From positions 11,778,281 to 11,842,280 of the forward strand of contig NC_088301.1 of the NCBI RefSeq assembly GCF_032854445.1: a stretch of 64,000 nucleotides of DNA, in the 5' to 3' direction. A program made the translations under genes and the position numbers. Under the pieces are notes generated by a model, which was not told the DNA's origin, did no database searches, and saw only the letters and a program-made list of their open reading frames with translations. Shown piece by piece: positions 45,448 to 58,576 of the stretch (position 1 is its first letter; each line of letters begins with the position of its first letter). The stretch is from Liolophura sinensis. Lineage: Eukaryota; Mollusca; Polyplacophora; Chitonida; Chitonidae.

Positions 45448-46995
45448 GTAAATGGATAAATAAATATTATCGGCAGTCCATTACCGAGAAGAATACAACT
45501 TCCCTATAGCTAGTCTCCACGGCACATTACCCATGTTACATCATCTGTAGAAGCTCGCACCACCAAGTGGAGAAATATGCCCACCTCTTGAGTGAAAATT
45601 GTGAGCTCAATCATGAGAAATCTAATGTAAACTGCCCCTACAACAATTGGCTTCGACTTGAAACCGAAAGCCCGTATTTAAAAACTACGACTTCTCTAAT
45701 CATTGTTGCTATGCAGATAAGAACCCTTTGACTATTTTTATACTGCCAAGCACCTCTTAAACAATTACTATCAAAGACATCGTTGTCCTTTGTCCAAAAT
45801 CCTTGCTGGTCGTAATTGTTTTAAAGTCCTTTTCAACACAGCATCGTTTTGAACATTTTTATCATCATGTGCAATATACAGAAAAAAATACATGGCTGCA
45901 CGGATATGTCACATAATATGTTAGAGACCGAAGAAAAGTGTAAAGTACCGTCGGGATTACCTGTAGGTAATAGACTTCTGATATTATAGATTGTGCTTTT
46001 ACTGCTTGGAAACTGTTTATTAATTCTCCATAAAGAAAAAACAGTGTGGATTTTTAAAATTTAATTAGAATGTGATTTTTCGGGCCCTAGCCCGATAAAA
46101 GCCGGAGACGATCACAAGAAAAAATAAAAACCAGCTTATGTGTTAAAATTACGGAGTTGGACTGATTAAAAGTCTGTATTGTTCAGAAACATTCACTAGA
46201 ATGTACAACGGCCTATCCCTTCGGTAAGGACATATGCCTTCATACATGACATTTATGAGCGTTTAACTTAGTTAAGTTAATTTAAAAAGTTAATTTAAAA
46301 AAGCATCGTTTGCCCTCCAACTTCCTGTAACCCCCTCCCCTTCTCGCCAACACTCTGCACAGAAGAACATTTTTTCGGATAATAAGGAAAGCTACTTCTC
46401 ACGGCTGTGTTGGTGTGTTTCATATCTAATGCCAAAAATACATTTAAACACTCATATATAGTTTCATATATTAAACCCAGAATGATAGATTGGGACTACC
46501 ATATTTTAATGGTAGCCGTATTAGTTTGTCTTACAAGAAAAATAAACGTTGGTGTAGCACCATAGAGGCTAATGTTAGAATTGGCATATGTCACCCAAGC
46601 CTCGTCTGCTCCCGCAGATGACGCTGACATACACCACCATAGCGCAAACCTGCCATATACCAAGCCCAACGCTAGTCTGAAGAGCCACGGCCGCTATTTA
46701 CTCAGGTTAAGACTACTCAGATTAAAAAATTGAATCAAAAATTTGAAATACGAATTTTGATGTTATTCATGGGAAATAGAAATTAAAACGTGTAATTTCA
46801 TAAATATTATTAAAGATAAATGCACTGCCGAAAAAAAACAAGGATTGTAGCGAAGTTTTTAAGTTTTGACAAATGTCTGTGGAATCGATCTAGTAAATAA
46901 ATATCGTACTTACGACATTGTCCACAGCTGACCAGATATTTCACACAGAAAGCCACCAGGAAGTGTAACCAGCAGGCTTGTAATAACGATGCCAT
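33411..46995 (-). CDS. Secreted F-type lectin with PAN/apple domain, copy 2
   Basis: Exact duplicate of the gene at 3785-17369. Exons are 46995-46914, 45245-45021, 41212-40976 and 33625-33411. All exons, splice sites and the predicted 252-residue product look identical to copy 1, with no synonymous or other changes noticed. If real, the two genes are either very young duplicates or kept identical by gene conversion. Confidence 0.72.
33644..33973. repeat. 39-bp minisatellite, copy 2
   Basis: Same unit number and sequence as 4018-4347. No change in repeat number between the copies, although minisatellites usually change quickly. Confidence 0.85.
35156..36688 (+). mobile_element. Tc1/mariner transposon, copy 2
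   Basis: Duplicate of 5530-7062 with the same inverted repeats. It was carried along by the segmental duplication, not inserted independently. Confidence 0.95.
35485..36492 (+). pseudogene. Tc1 DD34E transposase pseudogene, copy 2
   Basis: Same frame and the same two nonsense codons (35713-35715 and 36352-36354) as copy 1. Confidence 0.93.
40216..40478 (-). repeat. SINE family A full length, copy 2
   Basis: Same as 10590-10852. Confidence 0.88.
40976..41212 (-). CDS. Lectin copy 2 exon 3
   Basis: Second half of the FTP domain, same as 11350-11586. Confidence 0.85.
41396..42587. repeat. SINE cluster in lectin copy 2 intron 2
   Basis: Holds the copies of the family B (plus, 41396-41686), family C (minus, 41736-41926) and family B (minus, 42236-42587) SINEs described for copy 1. 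Confidence 0.75.
44216..44711 (+). repeat. Dispersed repeat R uninterrupted, copy 2
   Basis: Same as 14590-15085. Confidence 0.75.
45021..45245 (-). CDS. Lectin copy 2 exon 2
   Basis: First half of the FTP domain, same as 15395-15619. Confidence 0.85.
46914..46995 (-). CDS. Lectin copy 2 exon 1
   Basis: Signal-peptide exon, same as 17288-17369. The TATA-like box is at 47066-47071. Confidence 0.7.
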
Positions 46996-47325
46996 CTTGA
47001 AGTACTAATGAAAAACAAGATTAACTCTTAAACTTTGTTTTAGTGCACTGTTCTACTCAAATACATATATAGGCTAATACCACTGGGGACTGTTCCAGAC
47101 AGAAATGAAGACAAACAAGATTGTTTCAGCGATCTGTTATCAGATCGATATCATAGCCAAGTAGTTGGCTCATATACTGTGTATCAGATTAAAGGTGAAC
47201 AGTCCCCGCCATTAGCCGGCTGTTCTTTCAGCACTGACATTGATTTGCGGTTTACAAGTCAAGTCACTTTGCACACAAGTGCATGTATTTCAAAATGCTT
47301 TCAGATATACATATACACATAGCCA

Positions 47326-47641
47326 CGATAATCCAGGGTCAGTCAAGGGTCGGGTCACTCTTAAAACCTTCAAAAAGGAAGATGTAACTTTCTGGCTTGG
47401 CCTTCAGCGTTGTGGGGATGGTGCAACGACAAGTTGACGCGAATCAATATAATGGCTCGGGCGGGGAAGCTTACTTGCTTTCAGTAAGTCGTCTCAGTAA
47501 AGCAGCACTAGATAAAGAGCAGACGAAATTTGTTCTGCAACAAGGAGGCACAGTACACTCCAAGGACTCCTTCGTCGTCATATGACTGAGAAATTGGTAA
47601 GTACGACGTTAAACCCCAAGCACTCACTCACCCACTCACCT
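47326..47641 (+). repeat. SINE family B, copy 2
   Basis: Same as 17700-18015. Confidence 0.8.
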
Positions 47642-49636
47642 TTTAGTAAGTGATGGTTTGACTTCCCAAGGCCGTGATCCGTAGCCTTCGATTCACTTGA
47701 CTTTTATTAGAAAACCACGCAGAAACGCGACGTAGATATACCTGATTAACATAATCCATGCAGATTCACCAATGGAAACTACCAATGGACAACTGTAAAG
47801 ATTGTTGTGGTTATCAACATATTTCATCGGCGACTGGAAACACAATCATTTCCCGTAATAAAATAATAGCCTTATCAGATGCTTGTATATGGATAACGAC
47901 TTCTGATTTAATAGCTTACAACGTAGCGATGTACATTCTAACAATTGCTCCACAAGATTGCTAGCAAACAGATGTTTGGAGTGGGGGGACGGAGGGAGGG
48001 GGGTATTTACTTATTTGATTGTAGTTAAAGGTAAGAACCGAATGGGTTGCAGTCTGTGAAGGAGGGAATAGTGATGGTGTAGAAAATCCACATTCTGTAC
48101 TTATCATCAAAGGATGAGAGAGTATTTTTGGAGATAATATACTTTCTGTCTTGTTCAAATCTTACTCAGGCTGACTTATAGTTGCTCTTTGCAATCAAGT
48201 GTTTTGTCAAGTGCTTTGCGAACGTTATGCTTCTCGGGCTTTATGCGATTGACACCAGCCACATACCTATTACCTAAATGTCCCGTAAGTCAACATTGCG
48301 TATAAGATCAATGAAATGAAGAGAAAAATATATCAGTAGCTTTTCTTGACATTGCACAGTAATATGTTCCATTCTTATACTGAACAATACAGCAGAGTTA
48401 GTCGCAGTGAAATTTATCATAATCCGTGATCTCTCCATCGAACATCTGAATTAATATAAGATGAATGTATCTTCAAAGGGTCGAATTGTCAATGCTTTCC
48501 AGCTTCAATTCTCTTAGCTTTATCGTATATCTGCTTTATTCTAGGTAACATAACATTAGGAGATCGACAACTCGTTTCAATCGGCAGGTACATCTCAACC
48601 CCCACATCTCACCCAGCTTACTTCCTACAATTAAGAAATCGTAGATTTAACTTTGCTGGTTTAAGCGGTTTAATAATGGTAAACTTAATGCGTGCCCAAA
48701 AATTATGCAATCTCTCAAAAGGCATGTAAGACGTAGGTATTATGCTGAGAAAGAAGTTTTAATACGGATTACCTGCTACATCCCGCATATGTAGTGGCTA
48801 ACGTTTAACGGTTGAAAAGTGAAACTTATTTATAAAAGGTGTAAAGCGAAATTTCTGACAAAACTATTGCGCGTAGCGGTATGGTTTAACGATATAGGAC
48901 ACAGCATGTGGGGCCGTATAGATCTTCTTTCTACTGACAGATTTTTGGGTTCACAGCGTCAATAGTTTCCGGTCACTTAACCTTCAAATACAGCAAAAAC
49001 ACATACGTCTGCCGAGTTTTATTTTAATTACAGGAAAATTATACATCAAAGAAAAAAATAAAAGCACATTCATCTCCAACTGACCAAACTACACCTAACA
49101 GGTGCCCCCCCCCCCCCCCCACCCCAATATTCAAATAGGTGACCACTTGACTCAATCGACCAATAACGAATAGGTATTTTCCCCGCCAGAATTGAATTCT
49201 CACACAGCAATCGACTGATATAATCCTGGATAACCACCATACATGTCCAGGTTTCTTAAGTCTGATACAGATTGGATTTTACAGAAGCACCCTGATTATA
49301 GGCGTGATGCCGATTGATCCCCGAGCATCGATATATGTAGAATTAGGCTTCAGTGTAAAACAGAAACTTATAGAGCTCCAATGGCCTGCCCAAAACGTCA
49401 AGCCAAGTGAAGGAGTGGATTTGTTTCTATGGGTACAGACAAATAAAAACAAATGTGACACTTAATTCTTCGTCTTTCTGAATAGACTGTTTGTATATAG
49501 AGTTTCCAAAACCAGCAGATTTTATTTTACATATATTTTACATATATTGTTATATTTATAACAAGACTTTTACAAATACTAAAGTACTTAAGTTTAACAA
49601 GAAAGGATAGCAGTATCTATACAAATACTAAAGTAC

Positions 49637-49957
49637 TTACATGTACAACGGTGCCAAGTCCAAACGGACGCATATATTCCACAATGCGGAAAACCAGACA
49701 GGCATAAATGCACAAATAAGAGGGAAAATCCACAGTATAACTGAATGTATGACGAAATATACACAAAATTCCACAGGCAGGGTCCGTGTACTAATAAGCA
49801 CTGTGTACACAAGAGGGAAAATTAAATATACAAGTTCAAACTGAACAAGTGCTCGGTGGAGATATGATATAACAAAGCCAGAGGCTATAAAGACACCAAA
49901 ATTCAGCACAAAAGGCCTACTAAAGTAATACACAACGAAAGCATCCAAAACTCTCAA
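49637..49957 (-). CDS. Hypothetical hydrophobic protein, copy 2
   Basis: Identical to 20011-20331. The same doubts apply. Confidence 0.25.
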   Translation of the reverse strand: MRVLDAFVVYYFSRPFVLNFGVFIASGFVISYLHRALVQFELVYLIFPLVYTVLISTRTLPVEFCVYFVIHSVILWIFPLICAFMPVWFSALWNICVRLDLAPLYM

Positions 49958-52315
49958 TAATTCTCCGTTCTCTCCTTTTGACCTGCTTTCATAGGTCTTA
50001 TATAGCCTGGTGGAATGTCTAGAATAAGAAAATTCCTAAACACTTGATGTAAACAAACAGGCACCGAACTGAACGTATTCTGGAACATTGTGAGGCAGAG
50101 GCCTTAAAAAAAAAAAACAGCATAAAACAGGCAATGCAATGAATATACAAAAGAAGTACTTAGGCTTGTGCCAAAACATACAGGCCATAGAAGGGTAGTT
50201 TTTCTTTCATAGAAGGGTAGTTTTTCTTTCAGGGGATCGACAACTCGTTTTAAACGGCCGGTACATCTCAACCCCACATCCCAGGTCACTTCGTACAATT
50301 AAGAAATCACATACATCGTAGGCTTAACTATCTTGATGAAAGCGGTTTTCATAATGGAAAACCTAATGCGTGCCCAAAAATCATACAATCCCTCAAAAGG
50401 CATGCAAGAGGTAGGTTTTCTACTGGGAAACAAGTTTTGATACGTCTCTTTTGTGGATTTCTATCCATGAAGCAACACTTATTAGTCAGTTGTTTGTCTA
50501 AAACTATATATATTTAACCGGTCATTAAATTGACCAATCAATTCGTGTAGATGCAAACGTAACAGAGTAATGGGGAGGCGGAACATTGTTTCATCAAGAA
50601 TGGATTGTAGCGTGACGTCTAGATCGCTACAATGTATCCGTTTCCATTGTAACATCGTACTGTCTTTACTGTGAGGTCATGATGATGGGCTGGGAGAGGA
50701 ACATTTGACGTCAAGGTTCTGCTGCCGGGCCTTTGACATATCCCCATTTGGCTAGGTTTAATGACGGGTAAAACTAAATTTTTATTACACGTATACATAG
50801 TTTTGACTTACTTATACACATGTGCTAAACGAGAATATGCTGTATCTTTAGGTCTGTCTGTTCTAAAATATCTAGATATGAGACTGATTATAGCATTGCG
50901 CAATTATGTAATGTCAGTTTTTGACATGCAAAGTGACTTTAAGATGCACTAAATATGCTATGGGTGTGTTTTAAAATAGGTCTGGAAGTTGATCTGCTTC
51001 TCATGTCTGATCAAATTTGGTTAAATGTGCTGTCTGTGTGAAACAATAAAAAAAATCCACAGGTAGTCATGGGGGTAAGTTAACAATTCTTAAACATATA
51101 CACAGTTACTAAACGAGAATATTCTGTATATAGGTGTGTCCAATACCACGTACACACGGGCAAAGTTACGCTGGTTTAACTTGCTAAACGCAAAGTTGGG
51201 GCATGTAATCGGGTTTATTTGTCCCAGCTGGCAACGTGGCTTTAAGCCAGTTTCAGGGTTTGAGCGGGTTTATCTGTGCCTTGAGAACGATAACTGGATT
51301 AAATGCCCCGGGTACGTGGAGGTTAGGATGACCTCGTAATTACTAAATTGTCTTAAATATGACCATGTGAATGGGCAAGTCCGTCAACTGGTTTTTGCAA
51401 CTGGCTTCGATTTAAACCTGTTCAGATTTGTTCCGGTTTAAATTTTAGTCGTGTGAGGAGGGTATAATTGTAAGACTATCCTGGTAGGGTTAGAAAGAAT
51501 GATAATACACCTGCTGTAAATTACCCCTCTTGTTACAAGACAGCGATTTTAACGTAACATGAGATTAGTCTTGGAGGCGTGAAGTTGGAGCTTGCCTATT
51601 AAAGTATGAAGAGTGTAAGTTATGTTACGATACTGACACCTATTTTTCCAGGTAGCAAAATGTAGAAAAACATGACTAAAGCCATTAAGCGTCGCAGAAT
51701 TGTCGTGAGATCTTACAAGAAGTCAAAGTTTTTCAGTTTAAATATAATATATATCTGACGGAGTTCGCTGAGATTGTCTATTGGACCGAATGTACCGAAT
51801 GTATCTACAAACCAAAGTGCTGTCGCTATTGAAGCATCATGCCGAAGACACCGGGCATGGCACCCCGCTCTGTCATAGTATACTGCAAACACCTGGCCAA
51901 GCAGTCTTACAGACCTGAGTTATCTTTTCTACTATCGCCCTTTGTTTTCTGTTCATTATCTTTCGTATTGTATTCCTGCATACACCGGGATTCTGCTGGT
52001 GGATAAATCATCCTGGAGGCCTGGGGATTTGTCCAGGGATTATATTTATTTATTAGGCTTGATTTTGAGTAAATCTACTAAATTGCAATTACACGTAACA
52101 TCGCTGTATTTCCTGTACCTAACTTTGTTTTAGCCTTGGGGCTCGAGAAGCGTATAAGTTCTTGCTTTTAATTGCTTACACCAGCTTATAGAATAAAACC
52201 CTGAGGTAAATTTATAAGAGGTTGTGTTTAGCCGATTACGTGCGACCATTTCACAAATATGACACTGTCGTCGTTGCTTTTACTGTATACGCCGTTTGTT
52301 TTGTATTAAATACTC

Positions 52316-52476
52316 TCCAGCCGTACGTGGGACGGTCTTCCAGTAGCCTTCGGATGGTCGTTGGTTGTCGCTGGGCTCTGCTCGGTTTCCTCACACGATA
52401 ATGCTGGCCGCCGTCGTATAAGTGAAATATTCTTGAATACAGCGTAAAAGACCAATCAAATGTATCAAATAAATAC
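52316..52476 (+). repeat. SINE family A truncated, copy 2
   Basis: Same as 22690-22850. Confidence 0.85.
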
Positions 52477-53821
52477 ATTAAACACTAATGGCTTACACCG
52501 GTCACCAGTCAGAATAAAGCTCCCTCTGTTATCAGTCAAAAATAACATGGCGCGTGAATAAAATTAAATCACTTTTATTTATATGTAGCACTCTTTCCGT
52601 TTACCCGAGCGCTAATGTGTTCATCCGTCCATTCCACACAGAACGGTCTTTCCACAGCAGTAGTCAGGTAAAACGTTCCTCGCAATGCTCTGTTTTTTCC
52701 ATTGCTGTAATGTGCACTAAATCGGCTTCGAAGCAAAATATTATACATTTGCTTGCAGAAAAAACAAATACTAGTATTCGTCCATTTTAGTAACAGAAGC
52801 GGAGTACCAAATAATAAATAGTTTGTCTATTTATAGGAAACATAAAAACTTTTGTATTAACTGGCCACAAAAGAATCTTGATTTTGTTATGTGAATAATG
52901 TTGTACCCCCATCTGAAAGACGGGGGACAACTAAGAAGTGGATGATATGTAAAATTCCCAACTCGCGTCACACAATACGTCCGTTGTTAAGCTATGTTAC
53001 CACAATTAACAGCCGGCGACTACTTTCCCGACTTCCGGCTTTACAGACTAACAGAGGCATTTCTTATGAATAACAAGTCCTGGATTTATTGTGTTGGTGA
53101 CGTTTCGATGTAGGTTCTTACATCTTTATCAAACCATACGAACATACATTTTTGGTTTAAATACTGGTTTTAGGGTCACTTTCCTGGCGAATCAAATCAG
53201 TGTTGTATTTTGTTTTAACACATGATTATTTTTGATAGATAATGGCAATGCATTGGTATACTATTTACATATGTACATGTGTCAATTACTGGAATTAATC
53301 CTTTTTGTGGTAGCATGTATATAGCTTATTGTATAGGTTCAAATGCTGCCGTGTTTATTTAACAGAATGGGGATAAATAGTAAGCTATTTACAGAGATTT
53401 ACCTTATCTGTACATTAGAAATAGATAGATCTACATAACAGAGTTACATTGAGTTGCCTATGCAGAAATTTACACACAGAGAAAATAACAGTAGTGCTTT
53501 TATTTATTGGTTAACAGTTTTGTTCTCTTGCTTCCTCTTCTGTGACGTGGAGTTCAGGTGCTCCCGCCATTTATACCGAACGCCGTCCAGGAAAAGCCAG
53601 CGTACTTAAAACCTCTGACTGTAACAGGTGCGACAAGTATAATTGAGGAGCAAGAATGTTAGGCCTCACCCACTTAGATGAAGCAAGAGATAGTCCTATT
53701 GTTATGTTGTCTTTCATGTTTCCGGTCTTCGTTTCCTTCATGTTAATTTTCTTTGGTCCCATGGGTCTTCTTATTGTATTTCCTGTCTTTTTTAGTTGAT
53801 TTCCTTCTCTATTTCCAATAT

Positions 53822-54399
53822 TTATTCGTGGCCTCCCATGGCGGCGCAGACAGCACGTTTCATAGACCGGTAGAACAGTTTCTGGGCTAGAGTATTTAGG
53901 TGCATTCCGTAGAATTTCCTTTTATGGTCGAATCAGTCCCCTATGTCTCCATAAAGTGGCTAATTGGTTGTTTGTCAGCTTCATGTTAATTTCATGGATT
54001 TTTGTGTTATAAATGTGGACCGAAATTCGCCGAGTTACCTGACGTTATTTGTGCACCAGGAGGTCTATGTAGAGAAGCTGGCTGATGTAGATCGTTGGAA
54101 TTTGGAATTTCGATTTAAGTGCACCAACATAAGTCTAAAATATCAGCACAAATTGCTGATTCTGACTTGTGGGGGTCCGCATCGTTTCCTCCAATGTGGA
54201 GGATAAAACTAGGTCAGATTTTGTCTCCTGAAGGAGACTTTCCAATGTTCCAGAGGATTTGAGTGTCCCAACTCTAGCTCCCCCAATGCCAAAGAAGGCA
54301 ATGTCCTGGCCGGTCGATTCTAGAGTTTGGGATCGAATTTCGAAGGATACTATTCTGCAGCCTATGAACGTAACTGCTGCCGATAATTAAGATTTTCAT
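53822..54399 (-). pseudogene. SGNH-hydrolase-like pseudogene, copy 2
   Basis: Same as 24196-24773 except for one base (g at 54312 for t at 24686). It carries the same frameshifts. Confidence 0.6.
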
Positions 54400-54980
54400 C
54401 CTTGTTTTTTGTTCCTGAGAAAACAAATATACAAGATAGTTGTATTTTTGATTAGCGAAGCGGTTTTGTTGATAGGATAATGTATATCTTAAGCAAGAAC
54501 ATATTTGATGAAACAGATACTCAGGAGCAAATTAGTGGTATAACTACCAATCTAAACTTGATAGAGGGTCTTCCCTCGTATAATCATATACACATTTGTA
54601 AATAAAGAGAAAATAAATATCAATCAATAAGAATAGACAATAACAACAAACAAGTGGGGAAATTAGTAAATGGAGAAATATTATTAATCACTACAGTCAT
54701 CAACTTCTGTGGTTACATTGTTTTCGTGTGTTGTGTTTTTGCAAACCGGTTTATAGATATTTTATTGGTCCTCAAGATCAAGGTATAACCGATATAGTTG
54801 TAGGAAGGAATTATGTATATGTGGAATAAACGGCCCTCAAAATCAAGATATCGCCGTTGTTAATATATGTGTTTGGTAATTTCGGAAAATACACCGTCTT
54901 TAATCAGAGAATAATGACGTATTGTTGAGCAGAGCAGAAACGGCCCTCAGAATCAAGGTATCGCCGTCAATAGTGTTTTG

Positions 54981-57900
54981 TTAGATTCGTCTTTCGTAAC
55001 CCGTCGATTTTATGTATTCTTTTAGTAAGGAGAATATTTGTGCTCTCAGATGTGGTTTGGGGTTAAGAATATTCTGAAGGTCAAGCTCACATTTGTGGAT
55101 TTTCAGGCATTCTGCCAATCGTCTTCGTTCTTTACTGTGTTTAATACATTATAGCAAATAGTGCTCTATGGTTTCATCATGCGCTTGACAGGCTGGGCAA
55201 AATGGTGAAGATTTTGGATTATAGTTGCTAGATGTGCTTTGAGCCCTGTTTTCCCTAGTCTCATGCGTGATATATTTTTTGTCATCCTGGTTATTCAATA
55301 ATTGGAACGAATTTAATTTTGTAATTATTCTGTCTAATATTCCATTGTGCCACCGTCCGCGGGATTCTTTGTCCCATTCCTCTTTCCACTGATTGTTAAT
55401 TTTGGTATTGATCAACGTATATATTTCAGTTTGGCTCAGGGGGACGTCTATATCTTGTTGGTATTTCTGTAGACTCGATTTTGCTGGCTGATCTGCAATT
55501 TCGTTTCCTCGAATATTAACGTGTGCTGGAACCCATGCTAGAGTCAGTTCATTTTTTTGTTTCTGTGTTTTGTTAGCGAGATTATTTCTTTTAGGAGGTC
55601 TGGTCTGATCTCAGATTTGGAGTATTGGATTGAAATTAATCCGCTGAGGGAGTCGCTTAGTATGGCTACTCGGTTTGGTTTGTTCTCAAAAATCCATTGT
55701 AGTGCCATTGTAATTGCAACTAATTCACTCGTATAGACGGAGAGGTGGTTCGGTAATTTATAGTTTTTAACTATGTTTAGGTCTGGTATTGCAAATGATG
55801 ATCCAGTGTGACCCTGCACATTTTTGGATCCGTCAGTATATATTTTTAGATGACCGTTGTAGTGTTTGTGGAAGTGTTCTAAGGCTTGAGCTTGGATATA
55901 TACTGGGTTTTCCAGGTTTGAAATTTGGTCGTGGAGTGCAGTGTCTTTTTGGGGAGTTTGCAATTACCACTGGGGTTGTTTTTTGGCAAGGCAATGTCAT
56001 ATTTGCAAATTAGTCTGTTGATTTCATATCCTACTGGGGCTGAGTGTTTTGTCCATTTTTTTTTCAGATATTCATATTCGAAATATGGGAGGATTAGATT
56101 GTAACATGGATGTGTATTACAGTAAGCGCTTAGTTTTCCTGCATATTTGAGGGTTAGTTGTTCTCTTATAGGGTGAAGGAGTTCTTCAAGTGATTCTACT
56201 TGGAGACTGCAAAGCGAAGTCCCTTTGAATGTTCCTGTTGCTACTTTTAAGGCAGAATATTGGATACTATCAGTTCGCTGTAGTAGAGTTGTGCACTCGG
56301 ATTGATAGAATATTGCACCATAGTCTATTTTGAAGCGAATTAGACACTGATATATTTTTAGGAGTGTGGTTTTGTTGGCTCCACATTTTGTGCCTGAAAT
56401 GCATCTCATTAGATTGAAATCGCGTTGGCATCCGATTATGAGGTTATCAGTATGATCTTTCCATGTTAATCTGCTATCAAGAGTTATACCTAGGTATTTC
56501 ACTTGTCTTTCAATTCAGTTTTCTTTTTACCTAAGAAAAGTTCAATATTTACTTTGCTTCTGTTTGTAAAGACAATACCTGTTGTTTTAGTCGGTGACAA
56601 TTTAAATTTCCATTTGTCGGCCCAGTTCGGGATGGTGTTTAATGTTTTCTGTATAGCATTTTTTATTTCTTTATAGATTTGCCTGTTTTCCATATTGCCG
56701 CATCATCAGCAAATAGTCACTGCTCTATTTTTGGATGGTTACTATCTACTGTATTTGCTAAACCGTTTATCAGAATGTTAAATAACCTTGGGCTTAGCAC
56801 GCTCCCTCGAGATTACCATTTTGTTGAGTGTTTTATTTAGATGACGTTTGTCCAAGTCTAACCTCTGATTTCTTAGGAAATCATTTATCCAATGTTGGAT
56901 TCTTCCTTCTATCTCGAGTTTATCGAATTGGAGTATAAATTCTAGTCAATTTTTGACCATAGTTTTCATTAGTTTACAGGTGAGTGATATTGGAAGGTAG
57001 GAGGAACTGTCTGATGGGTTTTATCCCGCTTTTTGGATGGGAATAACGATGGACGATTTCCAGCTTTGTGGCAGCTGTTTTTTCCTCCAACTTGTATTTA
57101 TGAGTTTCAGTATTATATTTGGCGTTTTTAGCGGTAGGTGTTTTAGGATTTTGTAGCCTAATTTGTCTTCGCCTGGTGAGGTTTCTGTTTTACAGTGAAT
57201 GGCTTTGTGATATTCCTGTAGGGAGAAATCTTTGTTAAGATAATGTTCAACGTGATCGTCGAGCTCTACTTGTAGAACTGTGTTATCCTTGATTATTTTA
57301 AAAGATGGACTAAGGTTTCGATCGCTGCTATTTTCTGCAAAGGTTTTTGCGAGGCATTCTGCTTTTTCCTCACTGACTTTGTGTTTGCGATCCAAAGTTG
57401 GGATTGGATTGACGGTTTCGCCTTGTATATGTTTAGGTTTGTTCCATATCTGCTTTGCATTTGCTTTGCATCAAGTGTTTCACAGTAGTTCTCCCAGTAT
57501 TTGGCTTTGGCACGAAAGACTGATTCTTCAGTTTCAGTTTTTAAGTGTTTGTATTTTTCGTGGTTTGTATGTAATCTGGTTCTTTTGAAGTTACGCAGTG
57601 CTCTTTTTTGTTTCTTATATTTGCAGCGCATTCACTGTTCCACCAAGGAACAGGATTTACAGGCCTTTCATGCTGGGAGCAAATAGGGATGTGTTTTTCT
57701 GCAATCCTGAGTATATTATCAGTTGAGATTTTGGTTGAATAGGTCTATTTCGGCGTGGCAGTCATCATCAATGAATATATTTTGGCAATCTTTCTTAAAA
57801 TTTTCCCAGTTTGCTTTGTGGAACAGAAATTTGGGGTTATTGAGATTTACTTCAGATTGAGGTGACTTAGCATGTTCTGTCATAATAGCGAAATGGTCAC

Positions 57901-58543
57901 TCCCGAGTGTATCTGGTATAACATTCCAGCCTGCTTTAGGTGCTAGATCAGGTGTGGTAATAGTGAGATCTATTGGTGAAGTGTTGTCTGTGCCGAAGAC
58001 TATTCTTTTTTTCTTCGTCGTCGTTTAAGTAGACGAGGCTGTGTTCTTCTAACCATGCTTGTACTGTGTTATCACGATCATCTCTATGTTTACACTTTGC
58101 ATCCCATAAAAGGGTTATGGCTATTGAAATCGCCGCAGATAATAGCACTAGGGCTGAACATGGAAATAATATTGTCGAGCTCTTTTTTGGATATTTTCGT
58201 CATACTTCCAGGAGAGTATATGTTTAAAATGTGAATTGGTTTATTTTCTTGGTATATTTGAATGGCATTCAAGTAAGTCATTTACGTTATTGGAGCCCAT
58301 ATACAGGTGTACAATGTTTTCCTTGACAAGGATAAGATTTCCACCCAGTCGGTCTTGTAACCTATCACACTGGTATACTTTATAGCCGGGGATATTGAAT
58401 TTGTTGCTGGAGATTTTTCCTGGTTTAAAGACGGTTTCCTAAATACAACTAACCTCTGGGTTAGTTTCAGAGGTAAGTACTTTAAGGTTATCTCCGTTTA
58501 TTTAACGGGTGTGGGCATTCCATGATAGGATTTTGATGTCATT
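54981..58543 (-). pseudogene. LINE ORF2, copy 2
   Basis: Same domain order and lesions as 25355-28917. A few substitutions, including Ser to Leu near 57,350 and one near 57,885. Confidence 0.88.
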
Positions 58544-58576
58544 TCGATTGAATTTATTGATTCAATTGATAATAAA

